Origin: Candidatus Dormiibacterota bacterium
GTDB taxonomy: Bacteria; Vulcanimicrobiota; Vulcanimicrobiia; Vulcanimicrobiales; Vulcanimicrobiaceae
NCBI GenBank assembly: GCA_035532835.1
Contig: DATKQG010000009.1
Coordinates: 1-64,000 of the forward strand
Reading direction: 5' to 3'
DNA length: 64,000 nt
Below, one piece after another: positions 52,223 to 60,135 of the stretch; positions within the stretch are counted from its first letter, which is position 1; every line of letters starts with the position of its first letter. Both the position numbers and the translations under genes were made by a program. The notes below the pieces were generated by a model. It was not told the DNA's origin, did not search any database, and worked only from the letters and a program-made list of their open reading frames with translations.

Positions 52223-53488
52223 ATGCTAGAGACCAAAGCAAGCTCGCCCATCGCCCAAGCCTTACGGGACGCCCGCGCGCGGACGCTCGCATACGTCGCG
52301 GATCTGCGTGACGAGCAGTACGTCGTCCCCATGCTCGACGTGATCAATCCGGTACTCTGGGAGCTGGGGCACGTCGGCTATTTCGCCGAGTTTTGGACGC
52401 TGCGTCAGTTGCGCGGACGCGCGCCGCTCATCGAGGGCGCCGACCGCCTCTACGATTCCGCCAAAATTCCGCACGACGATCGCTGGACGCTTCCACTCCC
52501 CACGCGCGAGCGAACGTTCGCGTTTTTGGCGCAGCAACTGGAAGAGATGCTGGAGCGATTACCGGCGACGGATCTTGCCGCAGCCGACGCATACCTCCAC
52601 CAGCTCGCGCTCCATCACGAAGACATGCATGCGGAAGCGTTCGTCTATACGCGCCAGACACTCGGATATCCGCGTCCGGTCATGCCGTACCGCAGCATCG
52701 AACCTGCCGGCGGCCTCGAAGGCGATTGCGCGGTTCCGGGCGGCACGTATCGCATCGGCGCCCGTCCAAGCGACGGATTCGTGTTCGACAATGAAAAGTG
52801 GGAGCACGACGTTACGCTCGCGGCGTACGCCATCGCGCGCGCGCCGGTAACCAACCGCGAGTACGCGGCGTTCGTTGACGCACGCGGATACGAAACGCGG
52901 ACGTACTGGAGCGATGAAGGCTGGGCGTGGCGCGAACGCGAGGCGGCCGAGCATCCGAAGTATTGGCGCCGTAACGACGGGGCTTGGGAGCGCTGCCACT
53001 TCGATCGCTGGAGCGCGCTACGCCCGAACGAACCCGTCGTGCACGTCAGTCTCTATGAAGCGCAGGCCTATTGCGCTTTCGCGGACCGGCGGCTGCCCAC
53101 CGAGGCCGAGTGGGAGGTTGCCGCGACCGGGGGCACCCATCGCCGGTACCCGTGGGGTGAAGCGATGCCGGCGCCCGAGCGATGCAATCTCGACGCATGG
53201 TACGGCGACGTCGTGGACGTGGGTGCCTTCGAGAGCGGCGAGAGCCCGTTCGGCGCGCGCCAGATGATCGGGAACGTCTGGGAGTGGACGTCGAGCGCGT
53301 TCGGCCCATACCCGGGGTTCGCTCCGGATCCGTATCGCGAGTATTCCGAGCCGTGGTTCGGCAACCACTACGTCCTGCGCGGCGGCGCGTGGACCACGCG
53401 CGGGCGATTGGTGAGCACGCGGTGGAGAAATTTCTACCGTCCGCAACGCCGCGACATCATTACGGGGTTTCGGACGTGCGCGCGATAA
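52223..53488 (+). CDS. senA: SenA-type selenoneine synthase (EgtB-like)
   Basis: A 421-residue protein. The N-terminal DinB-like metal domain has HVGYFAEFW and the HxxxHxE motif in LALHHEDMHAEAFVYTRQTL; the C-terminal FGE-sulfatase domain has VPGGTYRIGARPSDGF, NREYAAFVDARGYE, RRLPTEAEWEVAA and GNVWEWTSSAFGPY. This is the architecture of EgtB/SenA non-heme iron C-S or C-Se bond-forming enzymes. Its placement beside senB and selD makes SenA, joining selenosugar to hercynine, more likely than ergothioneine EgtB. EgtD, which makes hercynine, is not in the window. Confidence 0.85.
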   Translation: MLETKASSPIAQALRDARARTLAYVADLRDEQYVVPMLDVINPVLWELGHVGYFAEFWTLRQLRGRAPLIEGADRLYDSAKIPHDDRWTLPLPTRERTFAFLAQQLEEMLERLPATDLAAADAYLHQLALHHEDMHAEAFVYTRQTLGYPRPVMPYRSIEPAGGLEGDCAVPGGTYRIGARPSDGFVFDNEKWEHDVTLAAYAIARAPVTNREYAAFVDARGYETRTYWSDEGWAWREREAAEHPKYWRRNDGAWERCHFDRWSALRPNEPVVHVSLYEAQAYCAFADRRLPTEAEWEVAATGGTHRRYPWGEAMPAPERCNLDAWYGDVVDVGAFESGESPFGARQMIGNVWEWTSSAFGPYPGFAPDPYREYSEPWFGNHYVLRGGAWTTRGRLVSTRWRNFYRPQRRDIITGFRTCAR

Positions 53489-53540
53489 TAGCACGCCAGC
53501 CCATTCCCGCGGCACGAGAGCCGAAAGGACGCTGCATCAC

Positions 53541-54587
53541 GTGACCAAAGCCGATATCCTCCGTTTGACGCACCTCTCCGCTTGCGCGGGTTGAGCTGCC
53601 AAAATGGACGCCGACGTCCTCGCGCAGGTTCTGCGCGGCTTACCACCCATCGACGATCCCAACGTCCTGGTCGGCACATCGACGGCCGACGACGCAGGCG
53701 TCTACCGCGTGAACGAGGCGCTCGCGCTCGTGCAGACGGTCGATTTCTTCACGCCGATCGTCGACGACCCATACACGTTCGGCGCCATCGCCGCGGCGAA
53801 TGCGCTCTCGGATGTCTACGCGATGGGCGGCACGCCGGTCACGGCGCTGGCGATCGTCGGGTTCCCCGAGGATCAGGATCCGGCGGTTCTGCATGAGATT
53901 CTTCGCGGCGGAGCCGAGAAGGCGCGCGAAGCCGGCATCCACGTCATCGGTGGCCACACGGTCAAGGATGCGGAACCGAAATACGGACTCTCGGTTACCG
54001 GTTTGATCCACCCCGAGCGGATCATCCGCAATTCGAGCGCGCAAGCCGGCGACATCCTCTTTCTCACCAAAGCCATCGGCACCGGAATCCTCACGACCGC
54101 GCGCCGCCGGGATGCCATCGACGACGCGGCGATGGTGGAAGCGATCGTTTCGATGTCGGCGCTCAATCGCGCGGCCGCCGAGGCGATGGACGGCTGCGAC
54201 GTGCATGCGGCAACCGACGTCACGGGGTTCGGATTGATCGGTCACTTGCGCGAGATGCTCGATGGAGCCGGCGTGGGCGCGGATATCGATGCCGACGCGA
54301 TTCCGTTCTTCCAAGGCGTGCTCGCACTCGCCCAGGACGGCGTCGTGCCGGGCGGCACGCGCACGAACCTGAGGCAGGCGCTCGCGAACGGCGTAGCGTT
54401 CGACGATCGCATCGACGAGAGCCTACGGCTGGTGCTCTGCGACGCGCAGACCTCGGGAGGTTTGCTCGTGGCGGTTGCGGCCGAACACGCCGAACGCTAC
54501 GCGGCTCGCGCACGCGAGCTGGGCGTGGCGATCGTGGCGCGCATCGGCATCACGACCGCCACGACCGGCCTACGCGTTCACGCGTGA
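53541..54587 (+). CDS. selD: Selenide, water dikinase, predicted selenoprotein (Sec at TGA)
   Basis: Reading from GTG 53541, the first 17 codons give LTHLSACAG, then TGA (53592-53594), then AAKMDADVLAQVLRGLPP and a complete SelD: DPNVLVGTSTADDAGVYR, VQTVDFFTPIVDDPYTFG, AAANALSDVYAMGG and VHAATDVTGFGLIGHL. The TGA is codon 18, the catalytic Cys/Sec position (Cys17 in E. coli), followed by the conserved Lys21. A hairpin at 53621-53637 is a SECIS candidate. SelD makes selenophosphate, the substrate for SenB and for Sec-tRNA. Without Sec the gene would lose its glycine-rich active-site loop, so TGA readthrough is the best explanation. Confidence 0.88.
53621..53637 (+). promoter_or_regulatory. Candidate bacterial SECIS hairpin of selD
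   Basis: A perfect 7-bp stem CGCGCAG-GTT-CTGCGCG begins shortly after the selD TGA; the loop lies 33 bases after it. The apical part GCAG-GTT-CTGC is close to the E. coli fdhF SECIS top (GCAG-GT-CTGC). Bacterial SECIS elements sit in the coding region just after the Sec codon. Confidence 0.6.
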
Positions 54588-55663
54588 AACCCGGGAATCA
54601 CCGAGACGATCAACCCCGCGAGTAATCCGGCCAGCACCACCGCCCCGGCGGCCATCGCCAGCACGCGTTTCGGAAACGCGCTGCGTACGATGTAGAGCGA
54701 AGGCAGGCTAATCGCGGGAAGCGTCACGAGCAGCACGGCCGCCGGCGCGACGCCCAGGCCGAAGCCCATTAACGTCTGCACGATCGGCACCTCGCCCGCC
54801 GTTGGAATGACGAAGAGCGTGCCGACGATCGCGAGCGCGATCAGCACCAAGATACTCCCGCCCGCAAGCGTGAGCCCCGGATGGAAGAGCCACGTGCGCG
54901 CGGCGCCGAGCAGCAGCACGATCACGACGTATCCGGGAACGATCGTATAGATCTCCCACCAGAGCAGGCGCAACCAGTCAACGAGAAGATCGAGCCCGCC
55001 CTTGCGCCCATCTTCGATCGGCGCGTCGTCTACTTCCACGTCAACCGGATCTTTGACCAAACGATTCGCCAGCGTCGCCGCGCCGAATACCAAAACGATG
55101 CCGACTAGCAAACGCACCAACATGAGTTGCCATCCGACGACGGCCGCGATGAACACCATCACCGCCGGATTAAGGGTGGGGCTACCGAGAAGAACCGCGA
55201 GCGCCGAGCCCGCCGATGCGCGCTGTTTGCGAAGGCCCACTGCCAGTGGACCGGTGCAGCACGTTCACATCATCCCGCCGAGCGAGAGCGTCCCGGCAAT
55301 GGCGATGGAACGAAAATCTCGCCCGGAGAACAGCTTGTGAATCCAACGGCGCGGAACCAACACTTGAATGGTGGCGCCGAGCACGAGCGCCAACGCCAGC
55401 GCCTGCCAAATCGCGTTATAGTACGCGAGCGCATACTGCCATGCAGCCGCGAAGCTCGCCGCCGGCGGCGCGGCGGACTTGCCCGAAACGATCGACGCAC
55501 CGATCGAATGATGCGTGAGCGCAAGCAGGCTCTTAGCATAATACGGGAGCCACTTCACATAGAGCAAGCCGAGTACGAGCGTGAACGCGAAGATCGCAAA
55601 CCCGGCGATCAACCGCCCGTGGTTCACGCCCTCGCGTTCGGTCGCCGTTGAAGTCATCGACAT
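54578..55663 (-). CDS. DUF318-type permease, predicted selenoprotein (Sec at TGA)
   Basis: One open frame from 55663 to 54578, interrupted only by a TGA at 55267-55265 (codon 133). Before it are a signal-like helix and ~4 membrane helices ending GTLSLGGMM; after it the protein continues TCCTGPLAVGLRKQRASAGS and then LLGSPTLNPAVMVFIAAVVGW, with a second half PTAGEVPIVQTLMGFGLGV and LPAISLPSLYIV, all DUF318 hallmarks. Related permeases carry CTCC at this point, so the TGA replaces the first Cys, giving U-T-C-C. A SECIS candidate follows at 55234-55252. GGAGG lies 6 bases before the ATG. It is convergent with selD (10-base overlap). A selenium-compound transport role is inferred. Confidence 0.72.
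55234..55252 (-). promoter_or_regulatory. Candidate bacterial SECIS hairpin of the DUF318 permease
   Basis: On the minus strand an 8-bp stem GGUCCACU-GGC-AGUGGGCC has its loop starting 20 bases after the TGA. A short loop with G at its first positions at this distance fits bacterial SECIS rules. It overlaps codons of the conserved GPLAVGL segment. Confidence 0.55.
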
Positions 55664-56169
55664 CGAGTACCTCCACGAACAAAGGGTAGGATATGCATCC
55701 CAACCCGTCCGGTTCGCAGAGGGTGGCAGGGGTCCCGCGCCCGTGCGTGTAGCCGTTGGCTGAAGAGCGCTGGCGGGCTACGCCGGGGAGACTATACAAG
55801 GGTCACCAAACGTCCGGGCGCCATGAAAGGGCCGAACGCGCTTTAACGACGCTTTGTCTTCTAATAAGACACAGGATAAAAATTAGGCCAACCTATAAAA
55901 CGTAGCCCTTAGTTTGACGGTGTACCGGAATTGGGCCCTGGCCCACTTCTCAGAAGGCCCTCCATCGTTTTCTTTTCGCGGCATTTTGGAAGCAGCAATC
56001 GTCTCCCGCGGCGTGGACCGTCTTTTAGCAAGCACTCAGCTCGCTAGGCCGCGATGTGAGCTCCTGACGATTTCGATGAAGCGCGCGTTTTCCACTGGAT
56101 CGTTTCGGGGTGGATCTCATGGGCACCACGGGCATCGCGGCAGCGCAGCCGGTCGCCTCCGCAAACGGT
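55664..56169. other. 506-base intergenic region, start of an AT-richer island
   Basis: No gene is supported here. Next to the permease start it holds the GGAGG RBS and the leader. At 55770-55786 lies CTGGCGGGCTACGCCGG, which matches the reverse complement of 58057-58073 except for one base. From about 55850 the DNA is AT-richer, with a TTCTAATAAGACACAGG stretch, unlike the flanking genome. No convincing promoter was fixed. Confidence 0.6.
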
Positions 56170-57558
56170 CTACGAGGGATTAATTGTGATCGTCATTTGC
56201 GTTGTGCCGGAGCTGGTCGTGTCGGTTGAGGTGCCGCAGAGGTCATCATAGGGGTATCCGTATGCGGCTCCTTGGTTAACACCGGTTGAATACCCGTAGT
56301 TAAATGCTACAGCGTGTAGGGCAGCAGCGAACTGATTCTCATATGGGGCAACCGTTGGGCCGGGGAAGCGGCCGGTACAGACCGGCTGAACGGTGAGCGG
56401 CGCGCCAGGGCTCGGCGCCGAGGCCGGTTGCATCACGCCGCTATTGAGCGCGCCGCTCAACCGGTTGCCAACCGCTGGCCCAAGGGCTGGATATTGCGTG
56501 GACGGCGTGGTGAAGTCACCGAACACGCCGTCCTGCGCGAACATCTGCTCGGTTACCGTTGTTGACGGGTTACTCGCGGCGTACGTCGCGGGGCTCTTAA
56601 TCGTCCCCACAAGCGTGCTCGACGTATTCTGCAAGCTGTAAAAGTCGAAGTTCCCGAGTGTATCGACGGTTCCGTACAGCGGGGCGTTGTATCCCGCGGC
56701 CGACAAACTAGCAGCGGTTATCTCCATCCAGGTGCCGCCCTTGTACGCATTCCATGCCGTCATGATGGCGGAATCGAGAAAGGATGGCGGTGTTAGCGGT
56801 GTTAAATGCTGCGGATTCAGGATATGATACGGCATTTCGCCGGTAAGTGGGCTCCACGACGCGCCTAGCCCGTCGACCGACGATTGGAGCGCCGAAATGG
56901 CACCACTCTTTAAGCCGATGGTTTGTGTGCCGCCCGAGCCGGTCGCGCTCACCTCAAGCGCTAAGCCAATGGCATCCACCTGGCTTAGGTCGAAGTTTAT
57001 AAGCCCCGGAGCCGCTGATGCATACTCGATGTCGTCGAAGTACACGCCTTGCGATCCATCGTTGTTCCAGGGTGCAGGTGCTGATGGTCCAGCGCTGGAG
57101 CCGGCGGGGACAGTAAAAATCGAGTTGAGCGCCGTTCCACTCGCAACATATATGCGCGCCCCCTTCAACTGAGGCAGGAAGACCGTCTCCGAATTTCCCG
57201 TACCGCCCGACCAGGCGATCGGAATGACCGAAGAACCTCCCGTCAACGGGTATATTGAACCATCGGCCTTGACGCCTTCGTAGGGAGTGTTGCCCGATCC
57301 GTTCTGCTGTCCGTAAATGTACACTCGAATGCTGCTCGACGTGACGGCCGGGTTGTTGTTGACGATCGTCGCAGCGATGGTTCCAGGCACGCCGGTGGGC
57401 TGCGCTGACGGCGAGGCGGAGGGGCTGGCCGACGGGCTGGTCGACGGGCTGGTCGATGGCCCCGGTGCTGGCAACGAAGGAGCTACGACGTTTCCTCCGC
57501 CGCACCCGGCAATAGCGATTGCAGTAAACGCTAGGATCGGGAAAAGGAAACGCCGCAT
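56170..57558 (-). CDS. GH64-like beta-1,3-glucanase family lipoprotein
   Basis: A 462-residue lipoprotein: the signal MRRFLFPILAFTAIAIAGC is followed by a Pro/Ser tract and then a catalytic-type domain (~80-462). Matches to the GH64/thaumatin-like family are IRVYIYGQQNGSG, GVYFDDIEYASAAPG, INFDLSQVDAIGLALEVSAT, NPQHLTPLTPPSF, FGDFTTPSTQYPALGPAVGN and the C-terminal YGYPYDDLCGTSTDTTSSG. GH64 enzymes cut beta-1,3-glucan (fungal wall, laminarin). ATG 57558 is chosen for its GAGGTGAGAG RBS and lipoprotein signal. It is in an AT-richer island next to a transposase remnant, so it is probably acquired. Confidence 0.78.
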   Translation of the reverse strand: MRRFLFPILAFTAIAIAGCGGGNVVAPSLPAPGPSTSPSTSPSASPSASPSAQPTGVPGTIAATIVNNNPAVTSSSIRVYIYGQQNGSGNTPYEGVKADGSIYPLTGGSSVIPIAWSGGTGNSETVFLPQLKGARIYVASGTALNSIFTVPAGSSAGPSAPAPWNNDGSQGVYFDDIEYASAAPGLINFDLSQVDAIGLALEVSATGSGGTQTIGLKSGAISALQSSVDGLGASWSPLTGEMPYHILNPQHLTPLTPPSFLDSAIMTAWNAYKGGTWMEITAASLSAAGYNAPLYGTVDTLGNFDFYSLQNTSSTLVGTIKSPATYAASNPSTTVTEQMFAQDGVFGDFTTPSTQYPALGPAVGNRLSGALNSGVMQPASAPSPGAPLTVQPVCTGRFPGPTVAPYENQFAAALHAVAFNYGYSTGVNQGAAYGYPYDDLCGTSTDTTSSGTTQMTITINPS

Positions 57559-57662
57559 CGCTCTCACCTCATGTGCTCCTACGATTAGAAGCGCGCACTT
57601 CTCAAGAACTGCGAAAGACCCCTGCGGTGTAGTGTAAAGATTAGCTATCGTCCTGGTATGAT

Positions 57663-57983
57663 TTGTACATGAGCATGCGCGGGCAAATGACGTTAGCGAC
57701 AACCGGGTTCGAGCGGCATTCGAAGGTGACTCGGCGCGAGAAGTTTTTGCGAAAGATGGATCGCATTGTTCCCTGGAAGCGCTTGCGACAGATCGTCAAA
57801 CCGTTCTATTTCAAGGGCGATGGCGTCGGACGCCGCCCCATCGAACTGGAGCGCATGCTCCGTATCTATTTTCTTCAATAGTGGTTCAACCTCAGCAATC
57901 CGGGAGTGGAAGAAGCGCTCTACGACATGCTCTCGATGCGCGCATTCGCGCATATCGATTTGAGCGAAGCCGGTGTGCCCGAC
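57663..57983 (+). pseudogene. IS5-family transposase N-terminal remnant
   Basis: Codes for RGQMTLATTGFERHSKVTRR, FLRKMDRIVPWKRLRQIVKP and ELERMLRIYFLQ, then a TAG, then WFNLSNPGVEEALYDMLSM and AFAHIDLSEAGVPD, then a TAA where active relatives read Glu (VPDETT). Two nonsense codons and the abrupt loss of sequence after ~110 residues, with no DDE domain, mark a dead fragment. It abuts the remnant of element D at ~57994. Confidence 0.88.
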
Positions 57984-57993
57984 TAAACGACCG

Positions 57994-58073
57994 CAGCGAC
58001 CACGAACGGAGTAGATGATTTCGCACGAAGCGAAATCCGCGCGCGTCCCCGGAAAACCGGCATAGCCCGCCAG
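57994..58073. repeat. Partial inverted-repeat element D (C-type core and right arm)
   Basis: Positions 57994-58050 match the reverse complement of the element C core (AGCGACnACGAACGGAGTAG, the ATTTCGC hairpin and GCGCGCGTCCCC), with small differences. Then 58057-58073 is complementary, but for one base, to 55770-55786, 2.3 kb to the left, as if the left arm were separated by inserted DNA. The core part upstream of the GACGAACGG motif is missing. Confidence 0.7.
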
Positions 58074-58107
58074 GCTTTTTAGACCACTACACGCGGCCGG
58101 ACAGCCC

Positions 58108-59346
58108 TCAAGCGGTCCAGTCGAGCAATGCGTCCCACTCGGGCTTCGGGTAGTGCTCTTTGGCTTTGATGGCTTCGACGTACTTGCGTTTGCCGGCGCG
58201 ATTGCCCTTACCGAGCATCAGGCCGCCGACCAAACGATCCTGCCAGAAGTAGAGCGCGCGATACCACTGCTTCTCCGCGTCGATTTTGTAGGCGGTCTCG
58301 ATCTCGGGCTGCAGATCGGGCGAGAGGCCGAATTGCGTGATCGTCTGCCCTTTGAAAAGCAGCGATGAATACTCGGGGACGTCGTGATACTTCTGGCTGC
58401 CACCCATCATGTTGAGGGCGACGACTTTGCCGTGCGCGCCCGCATTGTTCCACGTGCCCATGCGATAGCGCATCTCCAATATCGGGTCGAAGAAATCGGC
58501 GATGTCGCCGGCGGCATAGATACCCGGTATGCTGGTTTCGAGTTCGTCGTTGCAGACGATGCCGTTCTTGCTCGTTTCGATTCCGGCCGCTTGCGCTAAC
58601 TCGACGTTCATGGTGAGGCCGAAGCCGACGCCGTAGCAGTCGGCCTCGATTTCGAGGCCGCTCTTCGTGCGGACTTTGGTTGCCACGCCGTTCGAGCGGA
58701 CGAAGCCCTCAACTTCCTCGCCGTAGTGCATGTGGACGCCGTCGGCTTTCGCCGCCGCATCGACGTAAGCGCCCGCAGCTTCGTCGAGCATGCGATGGAG
58801 GAAGCGCGGGCCGCGAATGAGCCAATGCGTCTCGACCTTGCGGGTGGAAAACGCTTCGGCGAGTTCGTAGGCGATGTACGATCCGCCGATTGCGACCGCG
58901 ATCTTCGCGGTCTCCAAGTGTTCTGAGATCGCGCGCGTGTCGTCGAGATATTGAAAGTTGAAGAGATTGTGCGCTCCCTCGCTACCTGGAGCGCCGATCG
59001 GGTTCGGACGCCCGCCGGTGGCGATCAACAGGGCGTCGTAGGGATACGAAGCGCCGTTCGCGATAACGACGCGCTCTTCGGGAACGATGCGTTCGACCGG
59101 CGTGCGCAGTTTGAGCGCGATGCCGTGCTCCTCGTGCCATGCTTCGGTGCGCATCATGACCTTGGCTTCGGGAATCTGTTTGCGCAACATGGGCGGTAAG
59201 GAGATGCGGTTGTACAGCGGGTAGGGCTCGTCGCCGAAAAGCGTGATCTCGCAGGTGGGATCGTGCTTGCGTAATTGCTCCGCGGCCGTCGTCCCGGCAA
59301 AGCCGTTCCCGACGATCACATATCGGCGGACCTGTGTATCTAGCAC
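58108..59346 (-). CDS. NAD(P)/FAD-dependent oxidoreductase (rubredoxin/nitrite reductase-like)
   Basis: A 412-residue two-dinucleotide-binding flavoprotein: FAD motif RYVIVGNGFAGTTAAEQLRK, GDEPYPLYNRISLPPML, LLIATGGRPNPIGAPGSEGA, NAD motif IAVAIGGSYIAYELAEAF and the C-terminal FAD motif SIPGIYAAGDIADFFD. It belongs to the pyridine nucleotide-disulfide oxidoreductase group of rubredoxin and ferredoxin reductases and NirB-type N-terminal domains. The electron acceptor is unknown. Confidence 0.9.
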   Translation of the reverse strand: MLDTQVRRYVIVGNGFAGTTAAEQLRKHDPTCEITLFGDEPYPLYNRISLPPMLRKQIPEAKVMMRTEAWHEEHGIALKLRTPVERIVPEERVVIANGASYPYDALLIATGGRPNPIGAPGSEGAHNLFNFQYLDDTRAISEHLETAKIAVAIGGSYIAYELAEAFSTRKVETHWLIRGPRFLHRMLDEAAGAYVDAAAKADGVHMHYGEEVEGFVRSNGVATKVRTKSGLEIEADCYGVGFGLTMNVELAQAAGIETSKNGIVCNDELETSIPGIYAAGDIADFFDPILEMRYRMGTWNNAGAHGKVVALNMMGGSQKYHDVPEYSSLLFKGQTITQFGLSPDLQPEIETAYKIDAEKQWYRALYFWQDRLVGGLMLGKGNRAGKRKYVEAIKAKEHYPKPEWDALLDWTA

Positions 59347-59441
59347 CGCGGGCTCCTTTTCGCATACGATATGCGAGGCTCATTCGTTATGCTCGTTAGG
59401 TAGGCGGGATTCGCCCGCCGGCCCTGCAACAGGAGGGTATT

Positions 59442-59786
59442 CTGGACGTTCGGCTCGTGCAGCTCATGGCCTCATTCATCGGCGCGCGCAATCAATACAC
59501 GCTGGTCAGGCTGGAGTTTGCCATGAAGTACGCCGAAGTTCCCGCGCCGCCGCCGATCGCCCGCCTCGGCGAGCCCTCCGAACGCGCTCTCTCGCAAGAA
59601 TGGCCGGCGATCGAGGAGCAGCTCGAAAAGGCGCTGGCCTACGCGAAACGATTGGAGCGCGAGCGCGGTAAGAAGTTCGTAAACGACCCGGCTACCCAAT
59701 GGCTCCTGCGGAGCGTGCGCGAAATGGACCAACTCAACCGCGCGATCCGCTGGGTGCTCACCGTCACCCAAAGCGAGGATGTATGA
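59442..59786 (+). CDS. Hypothetical helical protein
   Basis: A small basic helical protein (109-114 residues) with EWPAIEEQLEKALAYAKRLE and VREMDQLNRAIRWVLTVTQ. AGGAGGG at 59431-59437 lies five bases before a CTG at 59442, which is in frame and may be the start; the nearest GTG (59457) is 19 bases from it. No family recognised. It overlaps the next gene by 4 bases (ATGA), so the pair is translationally coupled. Confidence 0.55.
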   Translation: MDVRLVQLMASFIGARNQYTLVRLEFAMKYAEVPAPPPIARLGEPSERALSQEWPAIEEQLEKALAYAKRLERERGKKFVNDPATQWLLRSVREMDQLNRAIRWVLTVTQSEDV

Positions 59787-60130
59787 ACGACGACGTCATG
59801 CGTAAGGTCATGGAACAAGCCAAGGACCTGCAGCAAAAAGTGACCGAGGCGATGGCCAAAGGCCAGGAGCAAGCCCAGCCGTATATGGAGCAGGCCATGA
59901 AGCAGGCCGACACGTTGCGCCAGACGCTCCTGACCCAAGCCCGCGATAGTGCCGACAGCACCCACGAGCAGACGAACAAGGCGCTCGATCAACTCGATGC
60001 TGCGCTCAAATCCGGCAGCGAGGCGCTCAAGGCGCAAGCCAACGCTGCCAAGCCGCTCTTCGACACCTTCTTGCGCAGCGCGCGAGAAGCCGTCGACCAC
60101 GTTTCGAAAACGTTCGACAACAAGCCGTAG
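59783..60130 (+). CDS. Small coiled-coil (phasin-like) protein
   Basis: A 115-residue protein, almost entirely amphipathic helix: VMRKVMEQAKDLQQKVTEAM, EQAMKQADTLRQTLLTQARD, ALDQLDAALKSGSEALKAQA and FLRSAREAVDHVSKTFDNKP. It resembles phasins and apolipoprotein-like surface proteins by composition, with no specific family match. It is coupled to the upstream hypothetical gene. Confidence 0.65.
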   Translation: MNDDVMRKVMEQAKDLQQKVTEAMAKGQEQAQPYMEQAMKQADTLRQTLLTQARDSADSTHEQTNKALDQLDAALKSGSEALKAQANAAKPLFDTFLRSAREAVDHVSKTFDNKP

Positions 60131-60135
60131 CGAGG

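Noticed and set aside
53604-54587. selD starting at ATG 53604
   Set aside because: It would omit the catalytic loop; the upstream frame codes for a standard SelD N-terminus with TGA at the Sec position.
54578-55240. Two separate permease genes (54578-55240 and 55265-55663)
   Set aside because: They are in the same phase, separated by one TGA, and each is half of a DUF318 protein; no RBS or start motif suits the second half. Sec readthrough or, less likely, a pseudogene explains this better.
55664-55800. Cobalamin or other riboswitch upstream of the permease
   Set aside because: A GGGACCCCTGCCACC stretch on the minus strand is reminiscent of the cobalamin box, but the flanking helices and consensus blocks are missing.
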